Below the pieces are notes generated by a model. The model was not told the origin of the DNA, did not search any database, and saw nothing but the letters and a program-made list of their open reading frames with translations. From NCBI GenBank assembly GCA_049515555.1, contig JBEKTY010000019.1:6541-70540 (forward strand): a stretch of DNA of 64,000 bases. Direction: 5' to 3'. Position 1 is the first letter of the stretch, and every line of letters starts with the position of its first letter. Source of the stretch: JBEKTY01 sp049515555. GTDB taxonomy: Bacteria > Planctomycetota > Planctomycetia > Pirellulales > Thermoguttaceae. A program made the translations under genes and the position numbers. Shown one piece after another: positions 19,179 through 28,079 of this stretch.

Positions 19179-19182
<4 letters not shown>
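18073..19182 (-). CDS. GNAT-type N-acetyltransferase domain protein
   Basis: 369 aa from ATG 19182, which overlaps the nadE stop as ATGA. The first half resembles the GNAT fold (AVGSIGLMRRTLL, then LQLARAATAAITRGELSLIYGFPNRRSEAVFRRLGYRVL, the acetyl-CoA and C-terminal signature region). The second half repeats a similar pattern (SERSAAYLTWRF, VSATYLGHPAVGQTLARFGFWRR), so two GNAT-like modules are possible. The middle contains GGTGGSPVLVGT, encoded by a short palindrome. Last gene of the five-gene operon; substrate unknown. Confidence 0.7.
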
Positions 19183-20335
<1,153 letters not shown>

Positions 20336-20339
<4 letters not shown>

Positions 20340-21931
20340 GCCGTGGCTCCACAAAGCAGGTTGCGCTTGTCGATCTTGCCGTTGCCGGTCTTAGGCAGCT
20401 CGCTGCGGATCTCAACGAACTTGGGCAGCATGAAGTCTTCGAGCCGCTGGGCGCAGTGCCGCAGCACGTCTTGCTGCGTGAGGCGGCTGCCCGGCTTCAG
20501 GGCCACGACGGCCCGGATGGCCTGGCCCAGGATGGGGTCGGGCACGCCGACCACCGCCGCCTCGGCGATTTCCGGGTGGGCGGCCAGCACGTTCTCGATC
20601 TCGCGGGGGCTGACCTTCTCGCCCCGGCACTTGATGATGTCGTCCTTGCGGCTGACGAAATACAGGTAGCCCTCTTCGTCCGCGCGGAACAGGTCGCCGG
20701 TGTAGAGCACGCTTTCGCCGGGCAGGGGGCCGGGGCGGAGGCGGCGGGCGGTCTCCTCGGGCAGCTCCCAGTATCCTTTCATGACATTGGCCCCGCGGAC
20801 GACCAGCTCGCCGACGATGCCCGGCCCTACCCGCCGGCCCTCGTCGTCGACCACGTACACTTCCTCGTTGGGCATGCCGCGGCCGATCGAGTCGGGCCGC
20901 CGGTCGAGCTCTTCGGGCGGCAGGTACGACACCCGCTTGCACTCGGTCAGGCCGTACATCGAGAACAGCCTGGCCCGCGGAAAGCAGGCCCGCAGGCGGC
21001 GGATGTGCTCGGTAGGCAGGGCCGCCGCCGTGTTGGTCAGGTACCGCAGGCTGGTGAAGTCGTAAGGCCTCAGGTCCATCTGGAGCAGGATGGCGGCCAT
21101 GGTGGGCACCAGCGGCAGGCCGGTCACGCGCTCGGCAATCAGCTTGCGGATCACCGCCTGCGGATAGGCGAACGATCGTTCGAGGATCACGGTGCCGCCG
21201 ATCTTGACGCCCATGAGGACCTGGTACAGGCCATAATCGAAGGCCAACGGCAGCACGCTGAGGATAATGTCCTGCGGCGTGTTCTCCAGATAAGTTGTGA
21301 TCGACGTGGCGGCCGAGACCATGTTGAGGTGCGTCAGCATGACGCCCTTGGGATTGCCGGTCGAGCCGGAGGTGTAGACGAGGGCGGCCAGGTCGATATT
21401 GATGGCCCGCTTGGGCGGCGGCAGGCGGTCAGATTGATGACGCGCGATGAGCTCGGCCAGCCGGTGGCAGGCTCGGCCGGGTGGGCCGGCAGGCGGGTCG
21501 GCGGCGCCGGCCCCGGGGTTTTCCGCGTCGGCCAGGATCAGGGTCCGCAGGTGCGGCGTTTTTTCCCAGCCCGGGCCCAGGGCCGCCGCCCGTCGGGCCG
21601 TCGTCAGCAGGGCCGCCGCCCGGCAGTTATTCAACACGAAACACAGCTTGTCGGCCTTGGTCGTGGGGTTGATCACCAGGAAGACGGCGCCCGCTTTGAG
21701 CACGGCGAAGATGGAAATCACCGCCTCGACGCCGTTTTCCAGGTAGATCGCCACGCGGTCGCCCCGCGCAAGGCCCTCGGCCAGGAGTGCGTGGGCCAGT
21801 TGGTTCGCCGCCGTCTCCAGCTCGACGTACGACAAGCGGCGACTGCCCGCGACCAGGGCGGTCTTTTCCGGCCACTGCCGGGCACTGGATTCGAGGAACG
21901 TTTCAAGCTGCACTTCCGCACCTCGCTTCAC
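20336..21931 (-). CDS. AMP-forming acyl/amino-acid ligase
   Basis: 531 aa of the ANL superfamily. Core motifs: TSGSTGNPKG (P-loop), YGLTECKRVS (A5), YTGDLFRADEEGYLYFVSRKDD (A7/A8), and the catalytic Lys in PKTGNGKIDKR. It would activate a carboxylate as an adenylate and load it on the carrier protein encoded just upstream. Start GTG 21931 overlaps the ACP stop (GTGA). Resembles ligases of XrtA/exosortase-associated clusters, although no exosortase is in the window. Substrate unknown. Confidence 0.88.
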
Positions 21932-22215
21932 GAATCACTCATGACAAACTGTTCCTGTTCTGCCATCGCGCCTTGCTGCTTTCGCTCGACGAAGCGCGTC
22001 ACGTTGTTGACGCTATCGAGGTTTTCGGGCAGCAACTCGTCGTCGGCGACGTGGATCTGGTACTGGCCCTCCAGGAAGGCCACCAGCTCCAGCACGCCGG
22101 TCGAGTCGATGATGCCCTGTTCCAGGAAGGAGTCGTCGTCGGCCAGCGTGAGCTTCTGCCCGAAGAGCAGGTTTTCCTGGATGAAACTCCGCAGGGCGGT
22201 GGCAATGGTGTTCAT
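21928..22215 (-). CDS. Acyl carrier protein-like protein
   Basis: 95 aa. Phosphopantetheine attachment Ser38 in EQGIIDSTGVLELVAFLE, the DS motif of carrier proteins. Typical four-helix pattern. The last 15 residues (KQQGAMAEQEQFVMSDS) extend past the usual fold. 15 bp after the asparagine synthase gene and overlapping the ligase gene, so expressed as one unit. Probably modified by AcpS or another PPTase and loaded by the adjacent ligase. Confidence 0.88.
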   Translation of the reverse strand: MNTIATALRSFIQENLLFGQKLTLADDDSFLEQGIIDSTGVLELVAFLEGQYQIHVADDELLPENLDSVNNVTRFVERKQQGAMAEQEQFVMSDS

Positions 22216-22230
22216 AATCGTGGACCTCCG

Positions 22231-24261
22231 CTAATAAATGGTCGAAGCAGGAAGAGCGGTGCCGTCTGCGAGCCGGCTGCCCGCCGCGCCCAGCGGTAAA
22301 GGGGCGGCGGGCGGTGGCAGGCTTGAACCTTGCGAAGCCGCAAGCGGCTGGCCGGTGAATTGTTCCAGTACGAGCTCGGTCGAGAGGATGCCCACCAGGG
22401 CCATGTTGTCCTTCACGCCGATGGCCTCACCGCGGCGGAACTTGGCCACCAGGTGGGCCACGGCCTGCGGATCGAAGAGGCCGTCCTGGCCGATCCGCCG
22501 CGGCGACAAGAGGGTCTCGACGTACTCCGGGGCCGGGCCCGAGGGCGGCAGGAAGCAGGCGGCGTCGGGGGCGCGGTAGGGCTGCTTGCTGCGGGCCAGC
22601 ACGGCGGGCGGAACCAGCCCCACGGCCGCCCGCTTGAGAATGTGCTTCTCATCGAGCCCCTTCATCTTCATTCGCCAGGGGAGCGACGCCGCATACTCCA
22701 CCACGCGGTAATCGAGGAAGGGAAACCGCCCTTCCACGGCGTGGGCCATCGCCATGCGGTCGCCCTGCGACGACAGGATATAACCGGGCAGCAGCAGCGT
22801 CGTTTCCAGATACTGGGCCCGCGAGAAAAAATCCCAGCCCTCGAAGGCCGCCGGCAGCACCGCCAGGGCATCGGCGCAGGCATCGCGGCCGGCCAGCTCT
22901 GAGCGCAGCTCGCGGGAAAAGAACTGCTTCAGCCGCGCCGTGAGTTCCCACCGCGGAAGGTGCGAGAACCACGGGCTGGCCAGATCCTCCGGCCGCACGT
23001 GGAAGAACGCCTTGCGGTAGGCCAGCGACTGCGCCTGGAGCCTCGGCAGATAAGGATACAACTTAGCGAGCAGCCGGGCCCGAAACGCCGATTCCGGCCG
23101 GGCGGCCAGGAAGCGGCGGACCTTGGCCTCCTTGAAGATGTCGTAGCCGCCGAGCATCTCGTCGGCCCCCTCGCCGGTGAGCACTACCTTGTAACCTTCC
23201 CGCCGCACCAGTTCCGCCAGCAGGTACATCGGCGCCGGGGCGGTCCGCAGGATCGGCCGCTCGGCATGCCAGATCACTTGGGGGAAGACCCGGGCAATGT
23301 CGGCCGCGCGGCAGTGCATCTGCCGGTGGTCGGTGTGCAGGTATTCCACCGCCTGCCGCTGGTGGCGGCTCTCGTCGAACTCGGCGTCGTCGAAGGTAAT
23401 CGAGAACGTCCGCAAGTGCCGGGGCACATAGCGGGCGGCCAAGGCGGTGGTTACGGTGGAATCCAGCCCGCCGCTCAGATACGCGCCCACCGGCACGTCG
23501 CTCCGCAGCCGCAGCCGGGTGGCGTCGGCCAACAGCTCCAGCAGCCGCTCGGCCGACTGGGCCTCCGACTCCGGACGCGGGTCCGGATTGAAGTCCGGTT
23601 GCCAGTAGGCCCGGGTGCGCAGGGCCTCGCCTTCGGCCACCAGGTTGTGGCCGGGCGGAAGCTCGCAGATCCCCCGCAGCACGGTCCGCGGCGGAATCGT
23701 CGCCCAGAACGTAAACACCTGGTCCAGGCCCACGGGGTCGAGCTGCCGGCCCACCGCCGTGTGGGCCAGGAGCGATCTCATGGTCGAGGCGAACAGCAGC
23801 GTCGGGCCGGCGGTGGTGTAGAACAGCGGGCGGACGCCCAGTCGATCGCGCGACAGCAGCAGCTTCCGTCGCCGGGCGTCCCACAGGGCGAAGGCCCATT
23901 GGCCGTTGAAGTGCCGGACGCAGTCTTCCCCATACTCCTCGTAGGCGTGGAGAATGACCTCGGTGTCTGAGCGGGTGGCGAAGCGGTGCCCGCGGCCGCG
24001 GAGCGTTTCGGCCAATTCCAGGTAATTGAAGATCTCGCCGTTGAACGTGACCCACACCGAGCGGTCTTCGTTGTGCATCGGCTGCCGGCCGCCGTCCAGG
24101 TCGATGATGCTGAGGCGGACGTGTCCCAGGCCCAGCGGGCCCTCCAGGTGCACGCCGCGACCGTCCGGTCCGCGATTGGCGATCGGAACGAGCATCCGCT
24201 CGAGGATTCGCGGGTCGGCGGCCTGCCCCTTACGTTCGAGAATCCCAGCGATGCCGCACAT
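22231..24261 (-). CDS. asnB: Glutamine-hydrolysing asparagine synthase-like amidotransferase
   Basis: 676 aa. Start ATG 24261 puts the catalytic N-terminal Cys at position 2 (MCGIAGILERKG), as class II glutaminases require. The first ~200 residues are the glutaminase; the ATP-pyrophosphatase domain carries GAYLSGGLDSTVTTAL and VVLTGEGADEMLGGYDIFKE. Could make asparagine, but the ACP/AMP-ligase neighbours point to amidation of a carrier-bound or free acid. The C-terminal 30 residues are low-complexity and include QPLAAS from the dispersed GCGAAGCCGC motif. First gene of the operon, divergent from the cobalamin riboswitch. Confidence 0.88.
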   Translation of the reverse strand: MCGIAGILERKGQAADPRILERMLVPIANRGPDGRGVHLEGPLGLGHVRLSIIDLDGGRQPMHNEDRSVWVTFNGEIFNYLELAETLRGRGHRFATRSDTEVILHAYEEYGEDCVRHFNGQWAFALWDARRRKLLLSRDRLGVRPLFYTTAGPTLLFASTMRSLLAHTAVGRQLDPVGLDQVFTFWATIPPRTVLRGICELPPGHNLVAEGEALRTRAYWQPDFNPDPRPESEAQSAERLLELLADATRLRLRSDVPVGAYLSGGLDSTVTTALAARYVPRHLRTFSITFDDAEFDESRHQRQAVEYLHTDHRQMHCRAADIARVFPQVIWHAERPILRTAPAPMYLLAELVRREGYKVVLTGEGADEMLGGYDIFKEAKVRRFLAARPESAFRARLLAKLYPYLPRLQAQSLAYRKAFFHVRPEDLASPWFSHLPRWELTARLKQFFSRELRSELAGRDACADALAVLPAAFEGWDFFSRAQYLETTLLLPGYILSSQGDRMAMAHAVEGRFPFLDYRVVEYAASLPWRMKMKGLDEKHILKRAAVGLVPPAVLARSKQPYRAPDAACFLPPSGPAPEYVETLLSPRRIGQDGLFDPQAVAHLVAKFRRGEAIGVKDNMALVGILSTELVLEQFTGQPLAASQGSSLPPPAAPLPLGAAGSRLADGTALPASTIY
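22332..22349. repeat. GCGAAGCCGCAAGCGGCT motif
   Basis: 18 bp containing the palindrome AGCCGC-AA-GCGGCT. Near-identical copies at 27244-27261 and 29187-29204. Confidence 0.8.
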
Positions 24262-24389
24262 AGACAAGTCTAGGTTCCTAGCCGGCCCGGTGCGCGGCGG
24301 GCGGGCTTGGCGGCGGCCGCCGCGGCCGGTTGCGAACAAGCGGCTTATGCCGGCGGCGCCGATTGTCAGCCCCTTGACCCCCGCCGGGC
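24262..24389. other. Divergent spacer between asnB and the riboswitch
   Basis: No gene. Promoters for both directions must lie here, but none matches consensus well. The asnB frame stays open upstream through the riboswitch; that is not meaningful coding. Confidence 0.5.
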
Positions 24390-24690
24390 GATGCTCTATG
24401 CTGGCGGAGTTCGCCATAGAACTCGGAAGCTGGTGCGAATCCAGCACGGCCCCGCCACTGTGATCGGCGACGAAAGCCGTAGCGGTGCCTCGCAAGGGGG
24501 GACGATCCCGATTTTCGCCGGCGGGCGGTCCCGGCTCTCGCTCCGCGAGAACCGGACTGTCGCGCCGATGTAGCGGAAATGGGGCTGCCCTCTCGGGAAT
24601 TCGAGGCATCCGTACCTGGCCACTGTCCCCCAGGCGATGGGAAGGCCGCGGCAAGTAGGATGACCCGAAAGTCAGGATACGAAAAGGCGC
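24390..24690 (+). promoter_or_regulatory. Cobalamin (AdoCbl) riboswitch
   Basis: Canonical conserved blocks in order: GCTGGTGCGAATCCAGC, CCCCGCCACTGTGATCGG at 24462-24485, a long variable arm, GGCCACTGTCCCCCAGG near 24620, GGGAAGGCCGCGG, AGGATGACCCG, and the B12 box GAAAGTCAGGATACG at about 24668-24682. It ends about 40 bp before the cobA ATG. GGCGCGCC and GTGCGCG after the B12 box could pair or sequester the ribosome site. Expected to switch off the cobalamin operon when adenosylcobalamin is abundant. Confidence 0.95.
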
Positions 24691-24727
24691 GCCTGTGCGC
24701 GATCCTTCGAGGGGAGGCTCGAACGCG

Positions 24728-25456
24728 ATGCCGGGAAAAGTCTTCCTTGTCGGTGCGGGTCCCGGCGACCCCGGCCTGATTACGGTCCACGGCGCGGCGT
24801 GCCTGGCCGCGGCCGAAGTGGTGCTCTACGATTACCTGGTCAATCCGCTGCTGTTGGAGCACGCCCCGGCCGGGGCGGAGTTGGTCTCGCTGGGGCACCC
24901 CCACGGCGGCCGCGAGATGCAGCAGGCCGAGGTCAACCGGCGGATGATCGACGCGGCCCGCGGGGGAAAGACCGTCGTGCGGCTGAAGAGCGGCGATCCG
25001 CATCTTTTCGGACGGGGGGCCGAGGAGACCGAGGCCTTGCGGGCCGCCGGGGTGACGTACGAAGTCGTGCCGGGCGTGACGGCCGCATCGGCCGCCGCCA
25101 GCCACGCCGGCATCCCCATCACCCACCGCCGGCTGGCTTCGGCCGTGGCCCTCATAACCGGCCATCAGCGGTGCGATTCGGACGCCGCCGAGCTGGACTA
25201 CGAGGCCCTGGCCCGCTTCCCCGGCACGCTGGTCTTTTACATGGGCATGACGACTGCCCGGCAATGGAGCGCGGCCCTGGTCCGCGGCGGCCGTCCGGCG
25301 CAGACGCCCGTGGCCATCGTCCGCCGGGCAACCTGGCCCGACCAGGAAACCTGGCACTGCACCTTGGCCGACGTGGCGGAGGTAATCCGTCAGCGGCAGA
25401 TCCGCCCCCCGGCGGTGATCGTCGTGGGCGAAGTGGTGGCGCTGGCGGGGAAGTAG
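24728..25456 (+). CDS. cobA: Uroporphyrinogen-III C-methyltransferase
   Basis: 242 aa SUMT. Methylates uroporphyrinogen III at C2 and C7 to precorrin-2, the entry to corrin synthesis. Family blocks: VFLVGAGPGDPGLITVHG, VVRLKSGDPHLFGRG and VVPGVTAASAAASHAGIPITHR. Start ATG 24728 follows GGGGAGG. No fused uroporphyrinogen synthase domain. First gene under the riboswitch. The stop lies at the edge of a GGGATTAGGG array. Confidence 0.95.
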   Translation: MPGKVFLVGAGPGDPGLITVHGAACLAAAEVVLYDYLVNPLLLEHAPAGAELVSLGHPHGGREMQQAEVNRRMIDAARGGKTVVRLKSGDPHLFGRGAEETEALRAAGVTYEVVPGVTAASAAASHAGIPITHRRLASAVALITGHQRCDSDAAELDYEALARFPGTLVFYMGMTTARQWSAALVRGGRPAQTPVAIVRRATWPDQETWHCTLADVAEVIRQRQIRPPAVIVVGEVVALAGK

Positions 25457-25583
25457 GGGGATTAGGGATTAGGGATTGGGGATTGGGGATTGGGGATTTG
25501 GGGATTTAGGGAAGCAATGAGCTATGAGCTTTGAGCAATGAGCAGTCGCCCGCCCGAATCTCATAGCTCAAAGCTCAAAGCTC
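25456..25583. repeat. GGGATTAGGG array plus inverted AGCTCAT repeat
   Basis: 25456-25515 is a degenerate (GGGGATTAGGGATT)n array with G-quadruplex potential. 25516-25585 holds ATGAGCTATGAGC-type units followed by their inverse, CTCATAGCTCAAAGC, forming a large hairpin. Confidence 0.85.
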
Positions 25584-25601
25584 ATGGTCGGGAGCCTGGC
25601 G

Positions 25602-26153
25602 ATGGCGCGGATGATCCTGGTGGTTGGCGGTTGCCGCAGCGGCAAGAGCGCCTATGCGCAGCGGGTGGCCGAATCGCTGCCCGGCCGCCGGCTGCTGGTG
25701 GCCACCTGCCCGGTGATCGACGAGGAGATGGCCCGCCGCGTCGAGGCGCACCGCCGCGCCCGCAGCGGCCGGGGCTGGGAAACGGCCGAAGAACCGCTGG
25801 ACCTGGCCGGCGTGCTTCGCCGCAGCCACGACTACCAGGTGCTCTTGGTCGATTGCATTACGCTGTGGGTGAACAACCTGATGCACGCCGCCGCCCAGCA
25901 GTCGCACGATCTGGAGGAAGACGAGATCGTCGGCCGCTGCCGCGAAATGCTGGCCGCCGCCGAGGCCTGCCCCGGCACGATCGTCTTCGTGACCAACGAA
26001 GTGGGCATGGGCATCGTTCCCGAGCACGCCGCCGCGCGGCGCTATCGCGACCTGGCGGGCCGGGCCAACCAGGAGATCGCCACCCGCGCCGATACGGTCA
26101 CCCTGCTGACGTGCGGCATCGCCCGAAACCTGAAGGAGATTGCCACGCAGTGA
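25602..26153 (+). CDS. cobU: Adenosylcobinamide kinase/guanylyltransferase
   Basis: 183 aa bifunctional enzyme that phosphorylates adenosylcobinamide and then attaches GMP. P-loop GGCRSGKSAYA, VDCITLWVNNLM, TNEVGMGIVPE and the C-terminal LAGRANQEIA block are typical. ATG 25602 has GGGAG upstream; an earlier in-frame ATG (25584) has no ribosome site and overlaps a repeat. The stop overlaps the cobT GTG. Confidence 0.94.
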   Translation: MARMILVVGGCRSGKSAYAQRVAESLPGRRLLVATCPVIDEEMARRVEAHRRARSGRGWETAEEPLDLAGVLRRSHDYQVLLVDCITLWVNNLMHAAAQQSHDLEEDEIVGRCREMLAAAEACPGTIVFVTNEVGMGIVPEHAAARRYRDLAGRANQEIATRADTVTLLTCGIARNLKEIATQ

Positions 26154-27217
26154 CGCAGTTCTTGGAAACGACGCTGGCCCGCATCGTGCCGCAGGATGAC
26201 ACCTGGCGGGTCAAGGCCCGAGCCCGGCTAGACCAGCTTATTATGCCCCACTGGGCGCTGGGCCGCCTGATGGACCTGGCCGTGGACCTGGCCGGCATGA
26301 CCCGCTCATTGGACGTGCCGGTGGCGCGGAAAACGATCGTGACCATGGCCGGCGACCATGGCGTGGCGGCCGAAGGCGTCAGTTGTTATCCGCAGGAGGT
26401 GACGGCGCAGATGGTCCAGGGCTTCGCCGCCGGCCTGGCCGGCATCAGCGTTCTGGCCCGCCTGGCCGGTGCAGGCGTGGTGGTGGTGGATATGGGCGTG
26501 GCCGGCGACCTGACGCCGCTGGTGCGCTCGGGCAAGATCATCGACAAGAAGATCGCCCGCGGCACCGGCAATCTGGCCGTCGGGCCGGCCATGACCCGCG
26601 GGCAGGCCGTGGCCGCGGTCGAGGCGGGCATCCAGGTCGTCGAAGGCCTGGCCGAATCGACCGACGTGCTGGGCACGGGCGACATGGGCATAGCCAACAC
26701 CACGCCCGCCACGGCCATCGCCGCCGCGCTGACCGCCGCGCCGGTGGCCGAGCTGGCCGGCCGGGGCACGGGGATCGACGACCGGCAACTGGCCCGGAAA
26801 ATCGCCGTCGTGGAACAATCACTGGCCACAAATCGCCCCGATCCACGGGATGGCCTGGACGTACTGGCCAAGGTGGGCGGCTTCGAGATCGGCGGGATCG
26901 CCGGGGTGGTGCTCGCCGGTGCCGCCCGGCAAAAGCCGGTCGTGGTCGACGGATTCATCTCGACAGCCGGGGCCTTGGTGGCCCAGGCCCTGTGCCCGGC
27001 GTCGGCCCAGTATGTTATTGCGGCCCATCGCAGCGTCGAGCCGGGGCACCGCATCATGCAGGAGCGGCTTGGCAAACGGCCGCTCCTGGACCTCGACCTG
27101 CGATTGGGCGAGGGCACCGGCGCCGCACTGGCCATGAACCTGGTCGAGGCCGCACGGCGGATCCTTACCGAAATCGCCACCTTCGACGAGGCACACGTCT
27201 CGAAGGCTGAACAATGA
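26150..27217 (+). CDS. cobT: Nicotinate-nucleotide-dimethylbenzimidazole phosphoribosyltransferase
   Basis: 355 aa. Makes alpha-ribazole phosphate for the lower ligand. Motifs: MAGDHGVAAEGVS, GDMGIANTTPA and the catalytic Glu region LDLRLGEGTGAALAM. GTG 26150 overlaps the cobU stop (GTGA) and gives the normal family length. The stop lies in a 22-bp sequence that is repeated at the cobS start. Confidence 0.95.
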   Translation: MTQFLETTLARIVPQDDTWRVKARARLDQLIMPHWALGRLMDLAVDLAGMTRSLDVPVARKTIVTMAGDHGVAAEGVSCYPQEVTAQMVQGFAAGLAGISVLARLAGAGVVVVDMGVAGDLTPLVRSGKIIDKKIARGTGNLAVGPAMTRGQAVAAVEAGIQVVEGLAESTDVLGTGDMGIANTTPATAIAAALTAAPVAELAGRGTGIDDRQLARKIAVVEQSLATNRPDPRDGLDVLAKVGGFEIGGIAGVVLAGAARQKPVVVDGFISTAGALVAQALCPASAQYVIAAHRSVEPGHRIMQERLGKRPLLDLDLRLGEGTGAALAMNLVEAARRILTEIATFDEAHVSKAEQ

Positions 27218-27305
27218 AGAAGCGACTGTTGGGAGCGATGCGTGCGAAGCCGCAAGCGGCTAATTCCTGCGTCTAATTTCCGTGTCTCGAAGGCTGAACA
27301 ATGAA
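27197..27305 (+). repeat. 22-bp direct duplication around the cobT/cobS junction
   Basis: GTCTCGAAGGCTGAACAATG plus AA occurs at 27197-27218 and again at 27284-27305. The first copy still has the ATGA overlap and begins a 20-codon decoy ORF (27214-27276, MKKRLLGAMR... then TAA) that mimics the cobS start MNRLLAAIR. The decoy is interrupted by the GCGAAGCCGC motif at 27244-27261. A tandem duplication followed by repeat insertion is the simplest reading. Confidence 0.85.
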
Positions 27306-28071
27306 CCGACTGCTGGCCGCCATCCGATTCCTGACCATCCTGCCCCTGCCGGGCCGGCGGGGCGCCGATCCGGCCGATCTGGCCCGCGGCACGGCCATGT
27401 TCCCGGTGGTCGGGCTGTTGCTGGGCGCGGTGGCGGCCGGGGCCGTCTGGCTCGTGGCCCCCCACGCCCCGCCGCTTGTGACCGCTGCGGGGTTGGTAAT
27501 CCTCCTAGCGGCGATGTCGGGTTGCCTGCACCTGGACGGCCTGTCGGACACGGCCGACGGACTCTTAAGCTCCCGCCCCCGCCAGCAGATGCTCGAGATC
27601 ATGAAGGACAGCCGCACCGGGGCGATGGGCGTGATCGCCCTGCTGGCGGTGCTGTTGGTGAAGTTCGCGGCCCTGGCTTCGCTGGCCTCGCTGGGGGCGG
27701 CCGAGTTGTGGCCGGCCGCCGCACTGATGCCCCTGGCCGGCCGCTGCGCAATGCTGGTCCACATGGCGATCATGCCCGCGGCCCGGCCGGGCGGACTGGG
27801 GGCGGTGTTCTGCGGCCGGCCGCGGGCGTGGGCGATCGCGCTTTGGGCCGCGGCGATACTGGCCGTTGCCGGCTGGCTCGTGGCCGACCTGCCGGGCCTC
27901 GTGGCGTGGGTAGCGTCGGCCGCCGTCACGCTGCTTACGGCCGCTTATTTCTATCGCAAGATCGGCGGGGCGACGGGCGACACGTTGGGCGCCGTGTGCG
28001 AGATCGTCGAGACCGTGCCGGCCATAAGCTTGGCGCTGTGGCCGGCCCACGCGACGCTGCTGGCACACTGA
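27301..28071 (+). CDS. cobS: Adenosylcobinamide-GDP ribazoletransferase
   Basis: 256 aa integral membrane cobalamin-5-phosphate synthase. Joins adenosylcobinamide-GDP with alpha-ribazole (phosphate). N-terminal RFLTILPLPGR, the metal-binding CLHLDGLSDTADGLLSS and KDSRTGAMGVIAL motifs, with about six membrane segments. Start ATG 27301. Originally probably overlapped cobT; the 87-bp duplication now separates them. Confidence 0.95.
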   Translation: MNRLLAAIRFLTILPLPGRRGADPADLARGTAMFPVVGLLLGAVAAGAVWLVAPHAPPLVTAAGLVILLAAMSGCLHLDGLSDTADGLLSSRPRQQMLEIMKDSRTGAMGVIALLAVLLVKFAALASLASLGAAELWPAAALMPLAGRCAMLVHMAIMPAARPGGLGAVFCGRPRAWAIALWAAAILAVAGWLVADLPGLVAWVASAAVTLLTAAYFYRKIGGATGDTLGAVCEIVETVPAISLALWPAHATLLAH

Positions 28072-28079
28072 GGTAATCC

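Noticed and set aside
24262..24654. N-terminal extension of the asparagine synthase frame
   Set aside because: The enzyme needs Cys at position 2 after Met 24261, and the upstream codons overlap the cobalamin riboswitch on the other strand.
25538..26149. Upstream extension of the cobT frame
   Set aside because: It overlaps cobU in another frame and has low-complexity Arg/Gly-rich sequence; the GTG at 26150 gives normal CobT.
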